NCBI RefSeq assembly: GCF_013391635.1
Contig: NZ_JACAWU010000002.1
Span: 1-64,000 of the forward strand
DNA length: 64,000 nucleotides
Source: Natronomonas gomsonensis
GTDB taxonomy: Archaea > Halobacteriota > Halobacteria > Halobacteriales > Haloarculaceae
Direction: 5' to 3'
Part shown: one piece after another, positions 18,042 to 26,435 of the stretch
How the letters are laid out: every line of letters begins with the position of its first letter
Position numbering within the stretch: the stretch's first letter is position 1
Made by a program: the position numbers and the translations under genes
Notes under the pieces: model-generated
Told to the model about the DNA's origin: nothing
Seen by the model: the letters and a program-made list of their open reading frames with translations, nothing else
The model's database searches: none

Positions 18042-18725
18042 TCACGTCTCCCGCCAGTAGATGAATGGCGCGAGCACGAGATAGGCGATGGCGAACAGCA
18101 GCAGCGCCCGCGGAAACACCCGGTCGATAGCGGTCGGGAAGAGCACTGCGAGCGCCTGCAGTCCGCCGAGGATTATCGCATCGCGGGCGTACAGTTCGGG
18201 GTACGTTATCGCGGCGACCATCAGATAGACGAATACCGCGGTTGCGGCGAGGAGCACCGTCGGGTTCGTGATGCCGGCGAGATACGACACCGCGAGGATG
18301 GTTGCCGCGAGCGTCGTCTGGACGCCCTCGGTTTCGGGGTCGTGGCGGTCGTCGAGCATGTAGAACCCGAGGCGGACGACCGCCATCGCAACGAACAGGG
18401 CGGGGACGGCGAGGGCGGCGACGAAAAGCGGGGTGTCGAGGGCGGCCGTTCCACCGTCGGTGACGACCGCGTAGACGAAGACGGCGGGGGCGACGCCGAA
18501 GGAGGCCACGTCCGCGAGGGAATCCAGATAGTGACCGACGGCCGTTCCGCCGCGGGTGCGGGCGATGACGCCGTCGAGGCCGTCCGCGATAGCCGCGAGC
18601 AAGACGAGTCGCGCGGCCAGCGCCGGGTCGGTCATCGCGACGGCTGCGGCGACGAAGCCCAGCGCCGCGTTGGCGACCGTGACGGCGTCGGCGAGGCCGA
18701 GTCGCCCCACGAAGCGCGGCTGCAT
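18042..18725 (-). CDS. pssA: CDP-alcohol phosphatidyltransferase (probable archaetidylserine synthase)
   Basis: Membrane enzyme transferring a phospho-lipid head group onto an alcohol such as serine. The 227-residue protein has the complete family signature D-x2-DG-x2-AR-x8-G-x3-D-x3-D, seen as DGLDGVIARTRGG followed by HYLDSLADVASFG near residues 50-78, and about six further helices. The start at 18725 (MQPRF) sits next to the divergent halocyanin gene; the longer frame is only its shadow. Serine as the acceptor is an inference from PssA-like length. Confidence 0.87.
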   Translation of the reverse strand: MQPRFVGRLGLADAVTVANAALGFVAAAVAMTDPALAARLVLLAAIADGLDGVIARTRGGTAVGHYLDSLADVASFGVAPAVFVYAVVTDGGTAALDTPLFVAALAVPALFVAMAVVRLGFYMLDDRHDPETEGVQTTLAATILAVSYLAGITNPTVLLAATAVFVYLMVAAITYPELYARDAIILGGLQALAVLFPTAIDRVFPRALLLFAIAYLVLAPFIYWRET

Positions 18726-18812
18726 GAATCTCCGGTCGAAGAGGCCCGTCTTAGTACGTTCGCTTCCGTCCGGAACCGGGCCGCCTATTGCCGTTCGGCC
18801 CCCAGTCGAAGC

Positions 18813-19226
18813 ATGGACAGACGGTCGTTCATCGCGGCGGCTGGAACGGCGGCGGTTCCGCTCGCGGGCTGTCTGGAGGCGACGCTCTCCGACGGCGACT
18901 ACGACATCGGCATGTCGTCGAACGCCTTCGTCCCCGAGCGCTACGAGGTATCGGTGGGAGACACCGTCGTCTGGGGCAACAACGGCTCTCGCGGCCACAC
19001 CGTCACCGCCTACGAGTCGGCGCTTCCGGAGGGTGCGGCGTTCTTCGCCTCGGGTGGCTTCGAGTCGACCGACGCGGCGCGGACCGCGTGGGAATCCGAC
19101 GGGAGCGGCAACATCCAACCCGGCGACACCTTCGCACACACCTTCGAGGTCGCGGGCGAACACGGCTACTTCTGTATCCCCCACGAGCGGAAAGGCATGG
19201 TCGGCGTCATCGTCGTCTCAGAATAG
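18813..19226 (+). CDS. Halocyanin-like blue copper lipoprotein
   Basis: A 137-residue cupredoxin, probably an electron carrier for the respiratory chain. The N-terminus MDRRSFIAAAG is a Tat-type signal that ends in the lipobox LAGC (Cys20), so it is lipid-anchored outside. The copper site is complete: His in SRGHTVTAY and Cys-x2-His-x4-Met in YFCIPHERKGM. It is transcribed divergently from the phosphatidyltransferase gene. Confidence 0.9.
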   Translation: MDRRSFIAAAGTAAVPLAGCLEATLSDGDYDIGMSSNAFVPERYEVSVGDTVVWGNNGSRGHTVTAYESALPEGAAFFASGGFESTDAARTAWESDGSGNIQPGDTFAHTFEVAGEHGYFCIPHERKGMVGVIVVSE

Positions 19227-19285
19227 GGTTCGACGGCGCTGTCGCTCGACGCTCGAAGAAACGAGAAACTCGAGTTCGCAGCCGA

Positions 19286-19933
19286 TTACTCCTCTTCGTC
19301 GACGTCGACGTCCTCTTCGTCGACGTCGACGCTGGCCTCTTCCTCGGCGGCGACTTCGGAGGGTCGCGCTTCGAGGCGGGTCTTCTGGATTTCGACGCGC
19401 CGAAGCGGGTAGATGGTCTTGGCCTCGTTGTAGATGGCCGAGGAGAGTCGGCCTTCGACGATGCTCTCGACGAGCCCCTCGAAGGTTCGCTCCGCGCCGG
19501 CCTCCTCGACGAGGTCGATCATCACACGCCGGATGGCCTTCTCCTGACTGCGGTCGGCCGACTTCGTCGTGTAGGCGACGGGCTGGACCTGCACGCGGTA
19601 GTCGTCCGTCGTCAGCACCGTGATGAAGGCGTCGACCTTCGAGGTGCCGCGGCGGGTGAGACTGCGCAGGTAGTCCCGGGTGAGTTCGTGCTGGATGAAG
19701 TCGGTGTAGGCGGCGTCGCTGCCCACGTCCGAGATCTGGAACGTCAGCTTCGTGTTGTTCTCGCTTGGGTCGTTGTTCAGTTCGCCGAGCGTCGTCTCGA
19801 TGGTGCGGTCGTACACCTGCTCGGGGTCGTCTGCGGGGGTCTCACCGAGTTCGGCCCGGTCGAACATCTCGGGGGCCATCACGGTGTACCATCGCTTCTC
19901 CTCTCTACGCTTGGATACGGATCGTTCGCTCAT
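19286..19933 (-). CDS. rps3ae: 30S ribosomal protein S3ae (eS1)
   Basis: Archaeal/eukaryotic small-subunit protein. The 215-residue protein starts MSERSVSKRREEKRWYTVMA and contains NNTKLTFQISDVGSDAAYTDF, LTRRGTSKVDAF and the late TIYPLRRVEIQKTR, with an acidic haloarchaeal tail rich in DVDEED repeats. It overlaps the Pcc1 gene by 4 bp at the end of the rps15-recJ-like-pcc1-rps3ae operon. Confidence 0.96.
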   Translation of the reverse strand: MSERSVSKRREEKRWYTVMAPEMFDRAELGETPADDPEQVYDRTIETTLGELNNDPSENNTKLTFQISDVGSDAAYTDFIQHELTRDYLRSLTRRGTSKVDAFITVLTTDDYRVQVQPVAYTTKSADRSQEKAIRRVMIDLVEEAGAERTFEGLVESIVEGRLSSAIYNEAKTIYPLRRVEIQKTRLEARPSEVAAEEEASVDVDEEDVDVDEEE

Positions 19934-20151
19934 GATTGGGTTGTCGTGTCGATTAGCTGCTGTGCTACTGTGAGGTTCGTCACGTAGTCGTCCGCCGTCG
20001 TCCGGAGGCCGCCGGTCGAGTCCCGTTCGATAGTCGTCTCGACGCCCGAGTCGGTCACGCGGGTCGACATCTCGTCGGTGTTGTCCGGGACGAGCGCCGC
20101 GGCCACCAACTCGGGGCGGTCGTGGCTCGTCCGGATGGTCGCTCGCTTCAT
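19930..20151 (-). CDS. pcc1: KEOPS complex subunit Pcc1
   Basis: A 73-residue protein with the Pcc1 fold: KRATIRTSHDRPELVAAALVPDN then a second strand region and the helix DDYVTNLTVAQQLI. KEOPS makes the t6A37 modification of ANN-decoding tRNAs, and Pcc1 forms the dimer platform for Kae1. It overlaps genes on both sides by 4 bp, so it is translated within the ribosomal-protein operon. Confidence 0.9.
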   Translation of the reverse strand: MKRATIRTSHDRPELVAAALVPDNTDEMSTRVTDSGVETTIERDSTGGLRTTADDYVTNLTVAQQLIDTTTQS

Positions 20152-21230
20152 AGCGCCTCCCTGAACGCCGCGACGTAGTCGGTCGCCGTACCGTCGAACG
20201 TCGCTGCGCCGTGGCCGTCGCGGGCGGTCGACCGACCGTCGAGGTCGGCTGCCGCGGCACCGAGTGCGTCGGCTGCCGCCGTGTCGGTCTCGGCGACGAC
20301 GGCCGCCTCGCCATCGGTGACGGCGAGTGCGACCGGCTCCGGCGAGCGGTAGGCGAACAGCAGGCGAGCAACGGTTCCGAGCGGGACGGCACCTTCCTCG
20401 TCTGCGTCACAGCGAGCGACGAAGACGCCGTCGTAGCGGCCGGTGGTGGCCGTCCGAAGCGCTTCGTGGGCGCGCTGGCCGTGACTTCGCCACGACTCGA
20501 GCGCAGCGGACTCGATGTCGTTGCCGAGGGCGAGCGCGATTCCCGTTCCGGGGCGTTCCCGGGCGACCGCATCGAGCACGTCGGCGTAGCCGCCGAGCGT
20601 CGAGAACCGCTTGCATTCGTAGGGGTACAGCGCCCGCTCGACTGCCTCGGCGGCCCGCGGCGGTGCGTCCTGCACTGCCGACAGCGCCACGAGCGAGGCG
20701 AGTTCGCGGTCGTCGCCCTCGAAGTCCTCCAAGGCCGCCTCGACGGCCGTCTCGTCGCCGGAGAACGGCGCGTGAAACAGCGTCGACCCGGCGAGACCGT
20801 CGATTCGGTCGTCGGTCGGGATGGCGACGCCGAGGCGCCGTTCGAGTGTCGCGGCTTCGAGCAGCGACCCCGAGGGCTCGAACCCGGCGGACACTATGCC
20901 CGCCAATGCGAGTTCGGGGTCGACCGATCCCGCGGCGAGTTCCCGTGCGATGCCGACCGCTCGCACCGACAGCGGCGTCGATCGCAGGGTCACGTCGCCG
21001 GTTTCGTGTCCGATTGCGACCGTGCAGTCGGCCTCGGTCGACGGCGTTCGGGGGACGGCCGCGAGACTGGCCTGATACGGCACGTCGCACTCTCGGAGCG
21101 CGCGTGCGAGTAGGCCGGTCGCCGCGAGCGCGTCGCCGTCGGCTGTCGCGACGAGCCGAACGAAGTCGGCGTCGCGGAGCCTCGAAGCAACGCGGTCGGC
21201 GGCGGGTTCCTCGTGGCCGGCGGCGGACAT
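20148..21230 (-). CDS. RecJ-like DHH-fold protein with degenerate active site
   Basis: A 360-residue protein in the position where haloarchaea carry a RecJ/GAN-like gene between rps15 and pcc1. The N-terminus has VATADGDALAATGLLARALR, which resembles DHH motif I, but the DHH signature itself is replaced by AIGHETGD, so phosphoesterase activity is doubtful. The C-terminus resembles a DHHA1-like region. A structural role like Cdc45 with GINS is known for relatives and is only inferred here. It overlaps pcc1 by 4 bp and starts 7 bp from rps15. Confidence 0.8.
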   Translation of the reverse strand: MSAAGHEEPAADRVASRLRDADFVRLVATADGDALAATGLLARALRECDVPYQASLAAVPRTPSTEADCTVAIGHETGDVTLRSTPLSVRAVGIARELAAGSVDPELALAGIVSAGFEPSGSLLEAATLERRLGVAIPTDDRIDGLAGSTLFHAPFSGDETAVEAALEDFEGDDRELASLVALSAVQDAPPRAAEAVERALYPYECKRFSTLGGYADVLDAVARERPGTGIALALGNDIESAALESWRSHGQRAHEALRTATTGRYDGVFVARCDADEEGAVPLGTVARLLFAYRSPEPVALAVTDGEAAVVAETDTAAADALGAAAADLDGRSTARDGHGAATFDGTATDYVAAFREAL

Positions 21231-21237
21231 GTGACTG

Positions 21238-21702
21238 TTACTCCAGCAGTTCCTTCGCTTCGTCGTACTCGTAGGTGAACGACTCGTCGAGTTCGTCGCC
21301 GCGGTAGTAGTTGACGAGGCGGCGAATCTTCGACTCCGTGTTCTGGAGCGCCCGCTTGTTCTGGGCGTCGCCGGGGTTTTCGTCCATGTGGTCGCGGAGA
21401 CGGACGGCCCGCTCCATCAGGTTCCGGAGGTCCTCGGGGAAGTCGGGGGTCACGTCGTTAACCTCGAGAATCTCGGTCACCTTCTTCCCGGTCGCGAGTT
21501 TCACGTCCGGCACCGGGACGCCCTGGACGCCCTCGTCGCGCAGTTTCAGGCCGATCTGGCTGGGGTCGTGCCCCTCCTCGGCCAATTCGACGACGCGCTC
21601 TTCGATCGCGTCTTCGTCTACGTCGCTCCACTCCGGCGGTTCGTCTGCCGCGGGCCGGTCCGAACCGGACGAGCCTCGGCGGCGGGAATGCATTCGTGCC
21701 AT
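21238..21702 (-). CDS. rps15: 30S ribosomal protein S15 (uS15)
   Basis: Archaeal S15 of 154 residues. It begins MARMHSRRRGSSGSDRP and has the archaeal N-terminal extension (GHDPSQIGLKLRDEGVQGVP), then DLRNLMERAVRLRDHM and KRALQNTESKIRRLVNYY, the RNA-binding helices. First gene of the rps15-recJ-like-pcc1-rps3ae operon. Confidence 0.96.
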   Translation of the reverse strand: MARMHSRRRGSSGSDRPAADEPPEWSDVDEDAIEERVVELAEEGHDPSQIGLKLRDEGVQGVPVPDVKLATGKKVTEILEVNDVTPDFPEDLRNLMERAVRLRDHMDENPGDAQNKRALQNTESKIRRLVNYYRGDELDESFTYEYDEAKELLE

Positions 21703-21944
21703 GTTTCTGTTGGAACTGCACGGACCGCTCGTAGTCGGCGGTATCGCGTCAGGCCCGACGGCGCTGGTGGCGTTCCGCCAGCACTACCGCAATCCCGAGC
21801 CGACCAATCGGCCGGCGAGTCAGATTTGCGGTCGTGCGGTTCCCGTTCGTTCGTGGTCGTCTCGGACACTAAACGGTTTCTACTCGGGGATTCGACCCAT
21901 CTCGTTACAGAACGCCTAAACGCGACGGGCGAAAACCCAGGGCC

Positions 21945-22220
21945 GTGAGCGTCGCCGCAGAGCGAATCGAGCGGTTACACGAGTTGGCCCGCGAGGCGGC
22001 CAGCGAGGGCAACGACGACCTCGCAAAGCGGTACGTCCGCCGTGCGCGGCGGGTCGCCGAACGCAATCGCCTGCCGCTGCCGAAGCGGTTCAAGCGGTTC
22101 ACCTGTGACGCCTGTGACGCCTATCTGATTCCGGGTCGAAACGCCCGGGTTCGAACGCAGGACGGCCACGTCGTGGTCACCTGCGACTGCGGCGCCCAGT
22201 CGCGGTACCCCTACCGGTAG
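21945..22220 (+). CDS. rnp4: Ribonuclease P protein component 4 (Rpp21)
   Basis: Zinc-ribbon subunit of archaeal RNase P, which binds the specificity domain and aids 5'-processing of tRNA precursors. The 91-residue protein has a helical N-terminus rich in Arg and Lys (AKRYVRRARRVAERNRL), then the Cys4 zinc site made of CDAC (54-57) and CDC. The start is a GTG at 21945. It precedes the CRM-domain gene on the same strand. Confidence 0.92.
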   Translation: MSVAAERIERLHELAREAASEGNDDLAKRYVRRARRVAERNRLPLPKRFKRFTCDACDAYLIPGRNARVRTQDGHVVVTCDCGAQSRYPYR

Positions 22221-22265
22221 CGTCGACCGCCTCGACGCCCCCGATACACGTCGGCAAACTAATCC

Positions 22266-22272
22266 TTTAAAA
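22266..22272 (+). promoter_or_regulatory. TATA-like box of the CRM-domain gene
   Basis: TTTAAAA lies 24-30 bp before the ATG at 22296, a strong leaderless promoter match. Confidence 0.5.
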
Positions 22273-22295
22273 CGAAGGCGCGAGTACGGCGACGC

Positions 22296-22544
22296 ATGTC
22301 GGAGCAGGACTTGCGGCAGCGCGCCCACGATGTCGAGGTGACCGTCTGGGTCGGGAAAGGCGGCCTCGACCCCGTCGTCGAGGAACTGTCGGACCAACTT
22401 CAGGAGCGTGACCTCGTGAAGGCGAAGTTCCTCCGGGCCGCACGCGGCGGTACCACGACCGAGGAACTGGCCGAGGACCTCGCCGAACGCGTCAACGGTG
22501 AAGTAATCGAGACACGTGGCCATACGGCCGTGTTCCATCGATGA
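22296..22544 (+). CDS. YhbY/CRM-domain RNA-binding protein
   Basis: An 82-residue single CRM domain. It has the loop WVGKGGLDPVVEEL (equivalent to GxxG of the family), VKAKFLRAARG and the final GEVIETRGHTAVFHR strand. Homologues bind ribosome precursors. Its stop overlaps the start of the MscS gene by 4 bp. Confidence 0.9.
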   Translation: MSEQDLRQRAHDVEVTVWVGKGGLDPVVEELSDQLQERDLVKAKFLRAARGGTTTEELAEDLAERVNGEVIETRGHTAVFHR

Positions 22545-23425
22545 TACCGGCACAGAATAACTTCCTCTCGGAGTTCCTTAACAGCATCTTCAGCATCCCG
22601 GTGGCGTACACCGACGCGATTAGCTATGCTGTTCTCGGCATCCTCGCTTTCGTCGTCGTGTATGTCCTCGGGCGGGCATTGGTATTGCCGTTGGCCGGCC
22701 GGGCGATGGACCGCCGCGGCCTCGACGCCCACGCGAAAAAGCCCCTGAACAAGGTCATCTTCTTCATCATCGTGTTCGTCGCTATCGCGGCCGCCTTCGC
22801 GGCTTCCGGCCGCGGAAACATCCTCACGTCGCTTGCGACCATCGCCGCCGCCGCGACGCTCGCCATCGGGTTCGCGATGCAGGACGTCATCGCGAACTTC
22901 GTCGCGGGCGTGTTCATCTTCGTCGAGAAGCCGTTCAAAATCGGTGACTGGATAGAGTTCGAGGACAACTCCGGCGTCGTCGAGGACATCAGTCTCCGGG
23001 TCACGCGCCTGCGGACCTTCGACAACGAACTGTTGACCGTCCCGAACTCCCAACTCACCAACAACGTCGTCAAGAACCCCGTCGACGCGAACAAACTCCG
23101 CCTGAAGTTCGTCTTCGGCATCGGCTACGACGACGACATCGAGAAAGCCACCGACATCATCATGGAGGAAGCCGAAGCCCACGAGGGCATCATGGACGAC
23201 CCCGGTCCCTCCGTCCGGTTGACCGAACTCGGTGACTCCTCGGTCGGGCTCCAGTCGCGCATCTGGATTGCCAACCCCTCGCGTGCGGACTTCGTGAAGA
23301 CCCGCGGCGAGTACGTCACCGCGGTCAAGCGCCGCTTCGACGAGGAAGGCATCGACATCCCCTACCCCCACCGCACGCTCACCGGCGGTATCGACGTGGC
23401 GGAAGGCCCCGTCGTCGCCGAGTAA
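22541..23425 (+). CDS. MscS-family mechanosensitive channel
   Basis: A 294-residue, classical small MscS. Three helices come first; TM3 carries LTSLATIAAAATLAIGFAMQ followed by DVIANFVAGVFI. The beta domain has EKPFKIGDWIEFEDNSGVVEDI and the cage ends with GIDIPYPHRTL, the family-typical end. Co-translated with the CRM protein by a 4-bp overlap, and paralogous to the 377-residue channel at 3988. Confidence 0.94.
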   Translation: MIPAQNNFLSEFLNSIFSIPVAYTDAISYAVLGILAFVVVYVLGRALVLPLAGRAMDRRGLDAHAKKPLNKVIFFIIVFVAIAAAFAASGRGNILTSLATIAAAATLAIGFAMQDVIANFVAGVFIFVEKPFKIGDWIEFEDNSGVVEDISLRVTRLRTFDNELLTVPNSQLTNNVVKNPVDANKLRLKFVFGIGYDDDIEKATDIIMEEAEAHEGIMDDPGPSVRLTELGDSSVGLQSRIWIANPSRADFVKTRGEYVTAVKRRFDEEGIDIPYPHRTLTGGIDVAEGPVVAE

Positions 23426-23480
23426 CCCCGACACTCTCGGGTCGCTTTTCGCTTCGATTTCGCGACCAGCAGCCGAAAGG

Positions 23481-23490
23481 CCCTTAAGTC
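23481..23490 (+). promoter_or_regulatory. TATA-like box of the SRP RNA
   Basis: CCCTTAAGTC is centred about 26 bp before the likely RNA 5' end near 23509-23512. Confidence 0.45.
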
Positions 23491-23508
23491 AAAGCGAACT
23501 ACGATGAA

Positions 23509-23818
23509 GTGGACTAGGTCGGGCGGTTAGGCCCCGCTCACAACCCGCGCTATGGTCTTTAGCGGGGACCGAAGCCGGGGTGCGTCTGGCCCAACCAGTG
23601 CGGGCCCCGCAAGCCAACGTCGAAGCCTCGTCCTACGAGGGCAGCGGTCCGTCGACCGGCGTCTGCAGGGACGTTCGGTCGCGGTTAACCACGGGCAATC
23701 CGTCAGGCACGGAAGTGAGCAGCGGACCCGTGGACAGCTGTCGCCCGTAGGGTCGCGGGGTGGAGGAGGCACGCGGGACTCCCCGTATTGGACGGGCCAG
23801 GCAACTCTCGGGTCCACT
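23509..23818 (+). ncRNA. ffs: SRP 7S RNA
   Basis: Archaeal signal recognition particle RNA of about 310 nt. The helix-8 core is exact: GTCAGGCACGGAAGTGAGCAGC (23702-23723) with the SRP54-binding GGAAG and AGCAG. The 5' Alu region has GGGCGGTTAGGCCCCGC. The terminal GTGGAC (23509) pairs with GTCCAC (ending 23817), giving the closing helix 1 typical of archaea. The ORFs that cross it are shadows. The structured repeat begins 8 bp after the RNA. Confidence 0.93.
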
Positions 23819-23825
23819 CATTCAT

Positions 23826-23993
23826 ACCGAACTTTTTCCACGAGCAGCCGTTGGCTGCTCGTGGAAAAACTTCGATGAAAAAGCAGCGGCGGGTTCCCTA
23901 CGGTCACCCGCCTCGCCCGGACGCTCCCTTCGGTCGCGTCCGGAGAACCGCGTCGGGCGGCTTCGCCGCCCTCGCGGATGCTTGGTATCTGTC
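23826..23993 (+). repeat. Structured intergenic repeat element, copy 2
   Basis: Second copy of the element at 16852, same orientation. Stem 1 is a 17-bp arm (TTTTTCCACGAGCAGCC/GGCTGCTCGTGGAAAAA) with loop GTT. Stem 2 (GGCGGGT..ACCCGCC) and stem 4 (GGGCGGC-TTC-GCCGCCC) are identical to copy 1; stem 3 is CCGGACGC..GCGTCCGG instead of GCCGCGC..GCGCGGC. Tail GCGGATGCT..ATCTGT is shared. Confidence 0.8.
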
Positions 23994-24015
23994 TCCGTTC
24001 TCCGACCGACCTCAG

Positions 24016-25044
24016 TCACCGAGCAGTAAGTCCGACGCCGTCAGCCAGCAGTTCGTGGGACCGAAGCGCATCTTCGTGGTCGGCGACGACGTGTTGAATC
24101 ATCATCTCGTCGGCGCCGACGCGGTCGGCCAACTGCGCCAATAGGCCGTCGAGCGTCTCCGGACTGCCGGAAATCGCCCGCGGCCACTCCCCATCATCGA
24201 GAGGGGCAGGAGTCGGTTCCGGAACGCCGCCGAGTTCCTCGATGGCCTCCTCGACGGAGGGTGTCGTGCCGACGACGCCGCGTTCCATCCGTTTGTACGA
24301 CGCCTCGGCCATCGCCCGGCGTCGTGCCGCTTTCTCGTCGGTTTCGGCACACACCGCGTTCACCGCGACCATCCCGTGTGGCTCGTCGATACCGCCGGCC
24401 AACTGTGAGGGCTGGAACTGCTCGCGGTACTCCTCGAAGGCGTGGACGGCGAACTGCGGGCGGATGAACGCCGCAAAACAGTACGGCAAGCCGAGTTCGC
24501 CCGCCAGCGCCGCACTCGATGGGCTGGACCCGAGGACCCACGGCGTGGGTGGCTCCGCGCCCGACCGGGGAATCTCCAGGCCGCCGTATGGGTGGCCGTC
24601 GGGGTACTCATCGTAGAGGTGGCTGACGACGGCCTCGATTTTTTCGGCGTGGTCCTCGTCGGGGTTGCGGACGTGCCGTTCGGTTCCGAGCGCCCGGTCG
24701 ACGGCCGGCGACCCGTTGGCACGGCCCAATCCCGCGTCGATGCGTCCCGGCGCGAGTCCATCCAGCGCCCCGAAGACTTCCGCGACTTTGAACGGGCTAT
24801 AGTGGTTGAGCAACACGGCGCCGGAGCCGAGGCGAATCGACTCCGTCTCGGCGGCGAGATGGCCGAGCAGTACCTCGGGGGTCGTCCCCGCGAGGGTGTC
24901 GGCCATGCCGTGATGTTCGGCGACCCAGAACCGCGAGTAGCCGAGACGCTCGGCCTGCTGGGCGGTCTCGACGGTGTTCGCGTACGCATCACGCGCGGTG
25001 CCGCCATCGGGGACCGGAGAGAGGTCGACGATAGAGAGGTCCAT
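24016..25044 (-). CDS. Luciferase-like (LLM class) flavin-dependent oxidoreductase
   Basis: A 342-residue TIM-barrel enzyme using FMN or F420. It opens MDLSIVDLSPVPDGG and has RFWVAEHHGMADTLAGTTPE, GSGAVLLNHYSPFKVAE and GRIDAGLGRANG, the group typical of the YvbT/MsnO8-like LLM oxidoreductases. F420 use is common in haloarchaea but is inferred. The start at 25044 is set by this conserved N-terminus; the longer open frame is spurious. It stands alone, convergent with the SRP RNA. Confidence 0.88.
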   Translation of the reverse strand: MDLSIVDLSPVPDGGTARDAYANTVETAQQAERLGYSRFWVAEHHGMADTLAGTTPEVLLGHLAAETESIRLGSGAVLLNHYSPFKVAEVFGALDGLAPGRIDAGLGRANGSPAVDRALGTERHVRNPDEDHAEKIEAVVSHLYDEYPDGHPYGGLEIPRSGAEPPTPWVLGSSPSSAALAGELGLPYCFAAFIRPQFAVHAFEEYREQFQPSQLAGGIDEPHGMVAVNAVCAETDEKAARRRAMAEASYKRMERGVVGTTPSVEEAIEELGGVPEPTPAPLDDGEWPRAISGSPETLDGLLAQLADRVGADEMMIQHVVADHEDALRSHELLADGVGLTAR

Positions 25045-25109
25045 GTCGGGTTTCGGGGGACTGCGGCGAATAACGGTTCGGGTATCGACGGCGGCGCGTT
25101 CGAACGCGG

Positions 25110-25553
25110 CTACAGCAGTCGAAGCGACTTCGCGTACCATCCGGCGGCAGCGGCGGGAACGATAGCGACGAGTGCGAGCACCCAGCGGTGGGATTCGATG
25201 ACCGTCGCAGTCGTGAGTGGGCCGAGCAGCGGTTCGTCGGTCGTCAACTGGAGGACGAGGTCCGCGGGCACCGTGACGGCCCACAGCACCGAGATGAGGA
25301 ACACGACGACGCTGAGGCCGACGGCGGCACCGGCGGCAGTCTCGGGGTCGGTTCGGTTCTCTCGGCCCGCGGCGAAGACGATGACGCCGACGAGCGCCAT
25401 CAGGCCGCCGGCCCACGGCGTCAGCGCGCCGGAGCCGTAGTAGCTGGCGACGGCCGCCCCGTCGTCGATGACGAAGTACGGAACGGTGAGGACGGCGACG
25501 ACGGCGAGCGAGGCGACGATACCGAGCGTCGGTGCGGCGCGGCGGCTGTCCAT
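25110..25553 (-). CDS. Small haloarchaeal membrane protein, four helices
   Basis: I do not recognise a named family. The 147-residue protein has four hydrophobic segments with short loops (near residues 9-28, 47-62, 75-97 and 122-142). The third and fourth are separated by an extracytoplasmic stretch VLQLTTDEPLLGPLTT. It sits 65 bp upstream of the LLM oxidoreductase on the same strand. Confidence 0.7.
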   Translation of the reverse strand: MDSRRAAPTLGIVASLAVVAVLTVPYFVIDDGAAVASYYGSGALTPWAGGLMALVGVIVFAAGRENRTDPETAAGAAVGLSVVVFLISVLWAVTVPADLVLQLTTDEPLLGPLTTATVIESHRWVLALVAIVPAAAAGWYAKSLRLL

Positions 25554-25641
25554 ATCGGCCCTGCGACCGCCGGCGTCTTAACGCCGCCGGGACGCATCGA
25601 ACACCGCAAGGCACACGGCCATCGGCACCGAAGGCCGGGCC

Positions 25642-25986
25642 ATGGGACTTGGAGGCGCGACCAAGAAACTCCAGAAGGTCGCGGACATGGGCGAGGAACT
25701 GTACGCGAGAATGAACGAACTCCGCGAGCAAATCGTCGAAGTCCGCGAGACGGTTCAGGACACCCACGAACGGGTGGCCGCCTTGGAGAACAAGGTCGAC
25801 CAACAGGCGGCGTTGCTCGAAGCGATTGCCGAATCGGAAGGTATCGACGTCGACGAACTCCTCACGGAGGTCGCGATCGAGGAGGCCGAACCCGCCATCA
25901 CCGATGCCGAGGGCGACGACCCGGCCGCAGTCCCCGACGCCGAGGATGGCGATAGGGGCGACACGGGGACCGGAAGCGGCGAGTAG
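25642..25986 (+). CDS. DUF5798-like coiled-coil protein
   Basis: A 114-residue acidic protein. Residues 10-80 form a continuous coiled coil (EELYARMNELREQIVEVRET, then VAALENKVDQQAALLEAIAE) with heptad spacing; the tail is disordered and Asp/Glu-rich. This matches a haloarchaeal protein of unknown function. No enzymatic motif is present, so a structural or scaffold role is the most that can be said. Confidence 0.75.
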   Translation: MGLGGATKKLQKVADMGEELYARMNELREQIVEVRETVQDTHERVAALENKVDQQAALLEAIAESEGIDVDELLTEVAIEEAEPAITDAEGDDPAAVPDAEDGDRGDTGTGSGE

Positions 25987-26394
25987 CTACATCAACCGCT
26001 TGTACTCGATACTGAGACAGCGGTCCTCGACGTACTGACGTCCGGAGTCCTCGACTCGTTCGCCGGCCTCGCGGTCGCGGATACCCAACTGTGTCCAGAC
26101 CACGTCGACGTCGTCGCGCTCGAGAACTTCGTCGACGATGCCGCTCACCTCCTCGCTCGGGCGAAACACGTCGACGATGTCGATTTCTTCTTCGACCTCT
26201 CCGAGAGAGTCGTACGGTTCGACGCCGAATATCTCGTCTGCGTAGGGGTTGACCGGGATGACCTCGTACCCGCGCTCGCGCATGAGCTTCGGTACGTCGT
26301 GGGCGGTTTTTCCCGCGGTTCCGGAGCAGCCGACGACGGCGATGGTGTCACATTCGAGTATCTCTCGGAGTTCGGCATCACTTTCGACTGGCAT
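25987..26394 (-). CDS. CoA-binding domain protein (YccU type)
   Basis: A 135-residue Rossmann-fold protein with TIAVVGCSGTAGKTAHDVPK (nucleotide/CoA-binding loop), VIPVNPYADEIFG and the C-terminal WTQLGIRDREAGE, CLSIEYKRL. It matches the small single-domain CoA-binding family related to succinyl-CoA synthetase alpha. Convergent with the coiled-coil gene, with stop codons adjacent. Confidence 0.87.
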   Translation of the reverse strand: MPVESDAELREILECDTIAVVGCSGTAGKTAHDVPKLMRERGYEVIPVNPYADEIFGVEPYDSLGEVEEEIDIVDVFRPSEEVSGIVDEVLERDDVDVVWTQLGIRDREAGERVEDSGRQYVEDRCLSIEYKRLM

Positions 26395-26435
26395 ACCCGA
26401 CCAAGGTCAGGCGAGGACAAAAGCGCTGTGTGGGT

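Noticed and set aside
23552..23878. Open frame across the SRP RNA
   Set aside because: The SRP RNA secondary structure and the conserved helix-8 motif explain the sequence.
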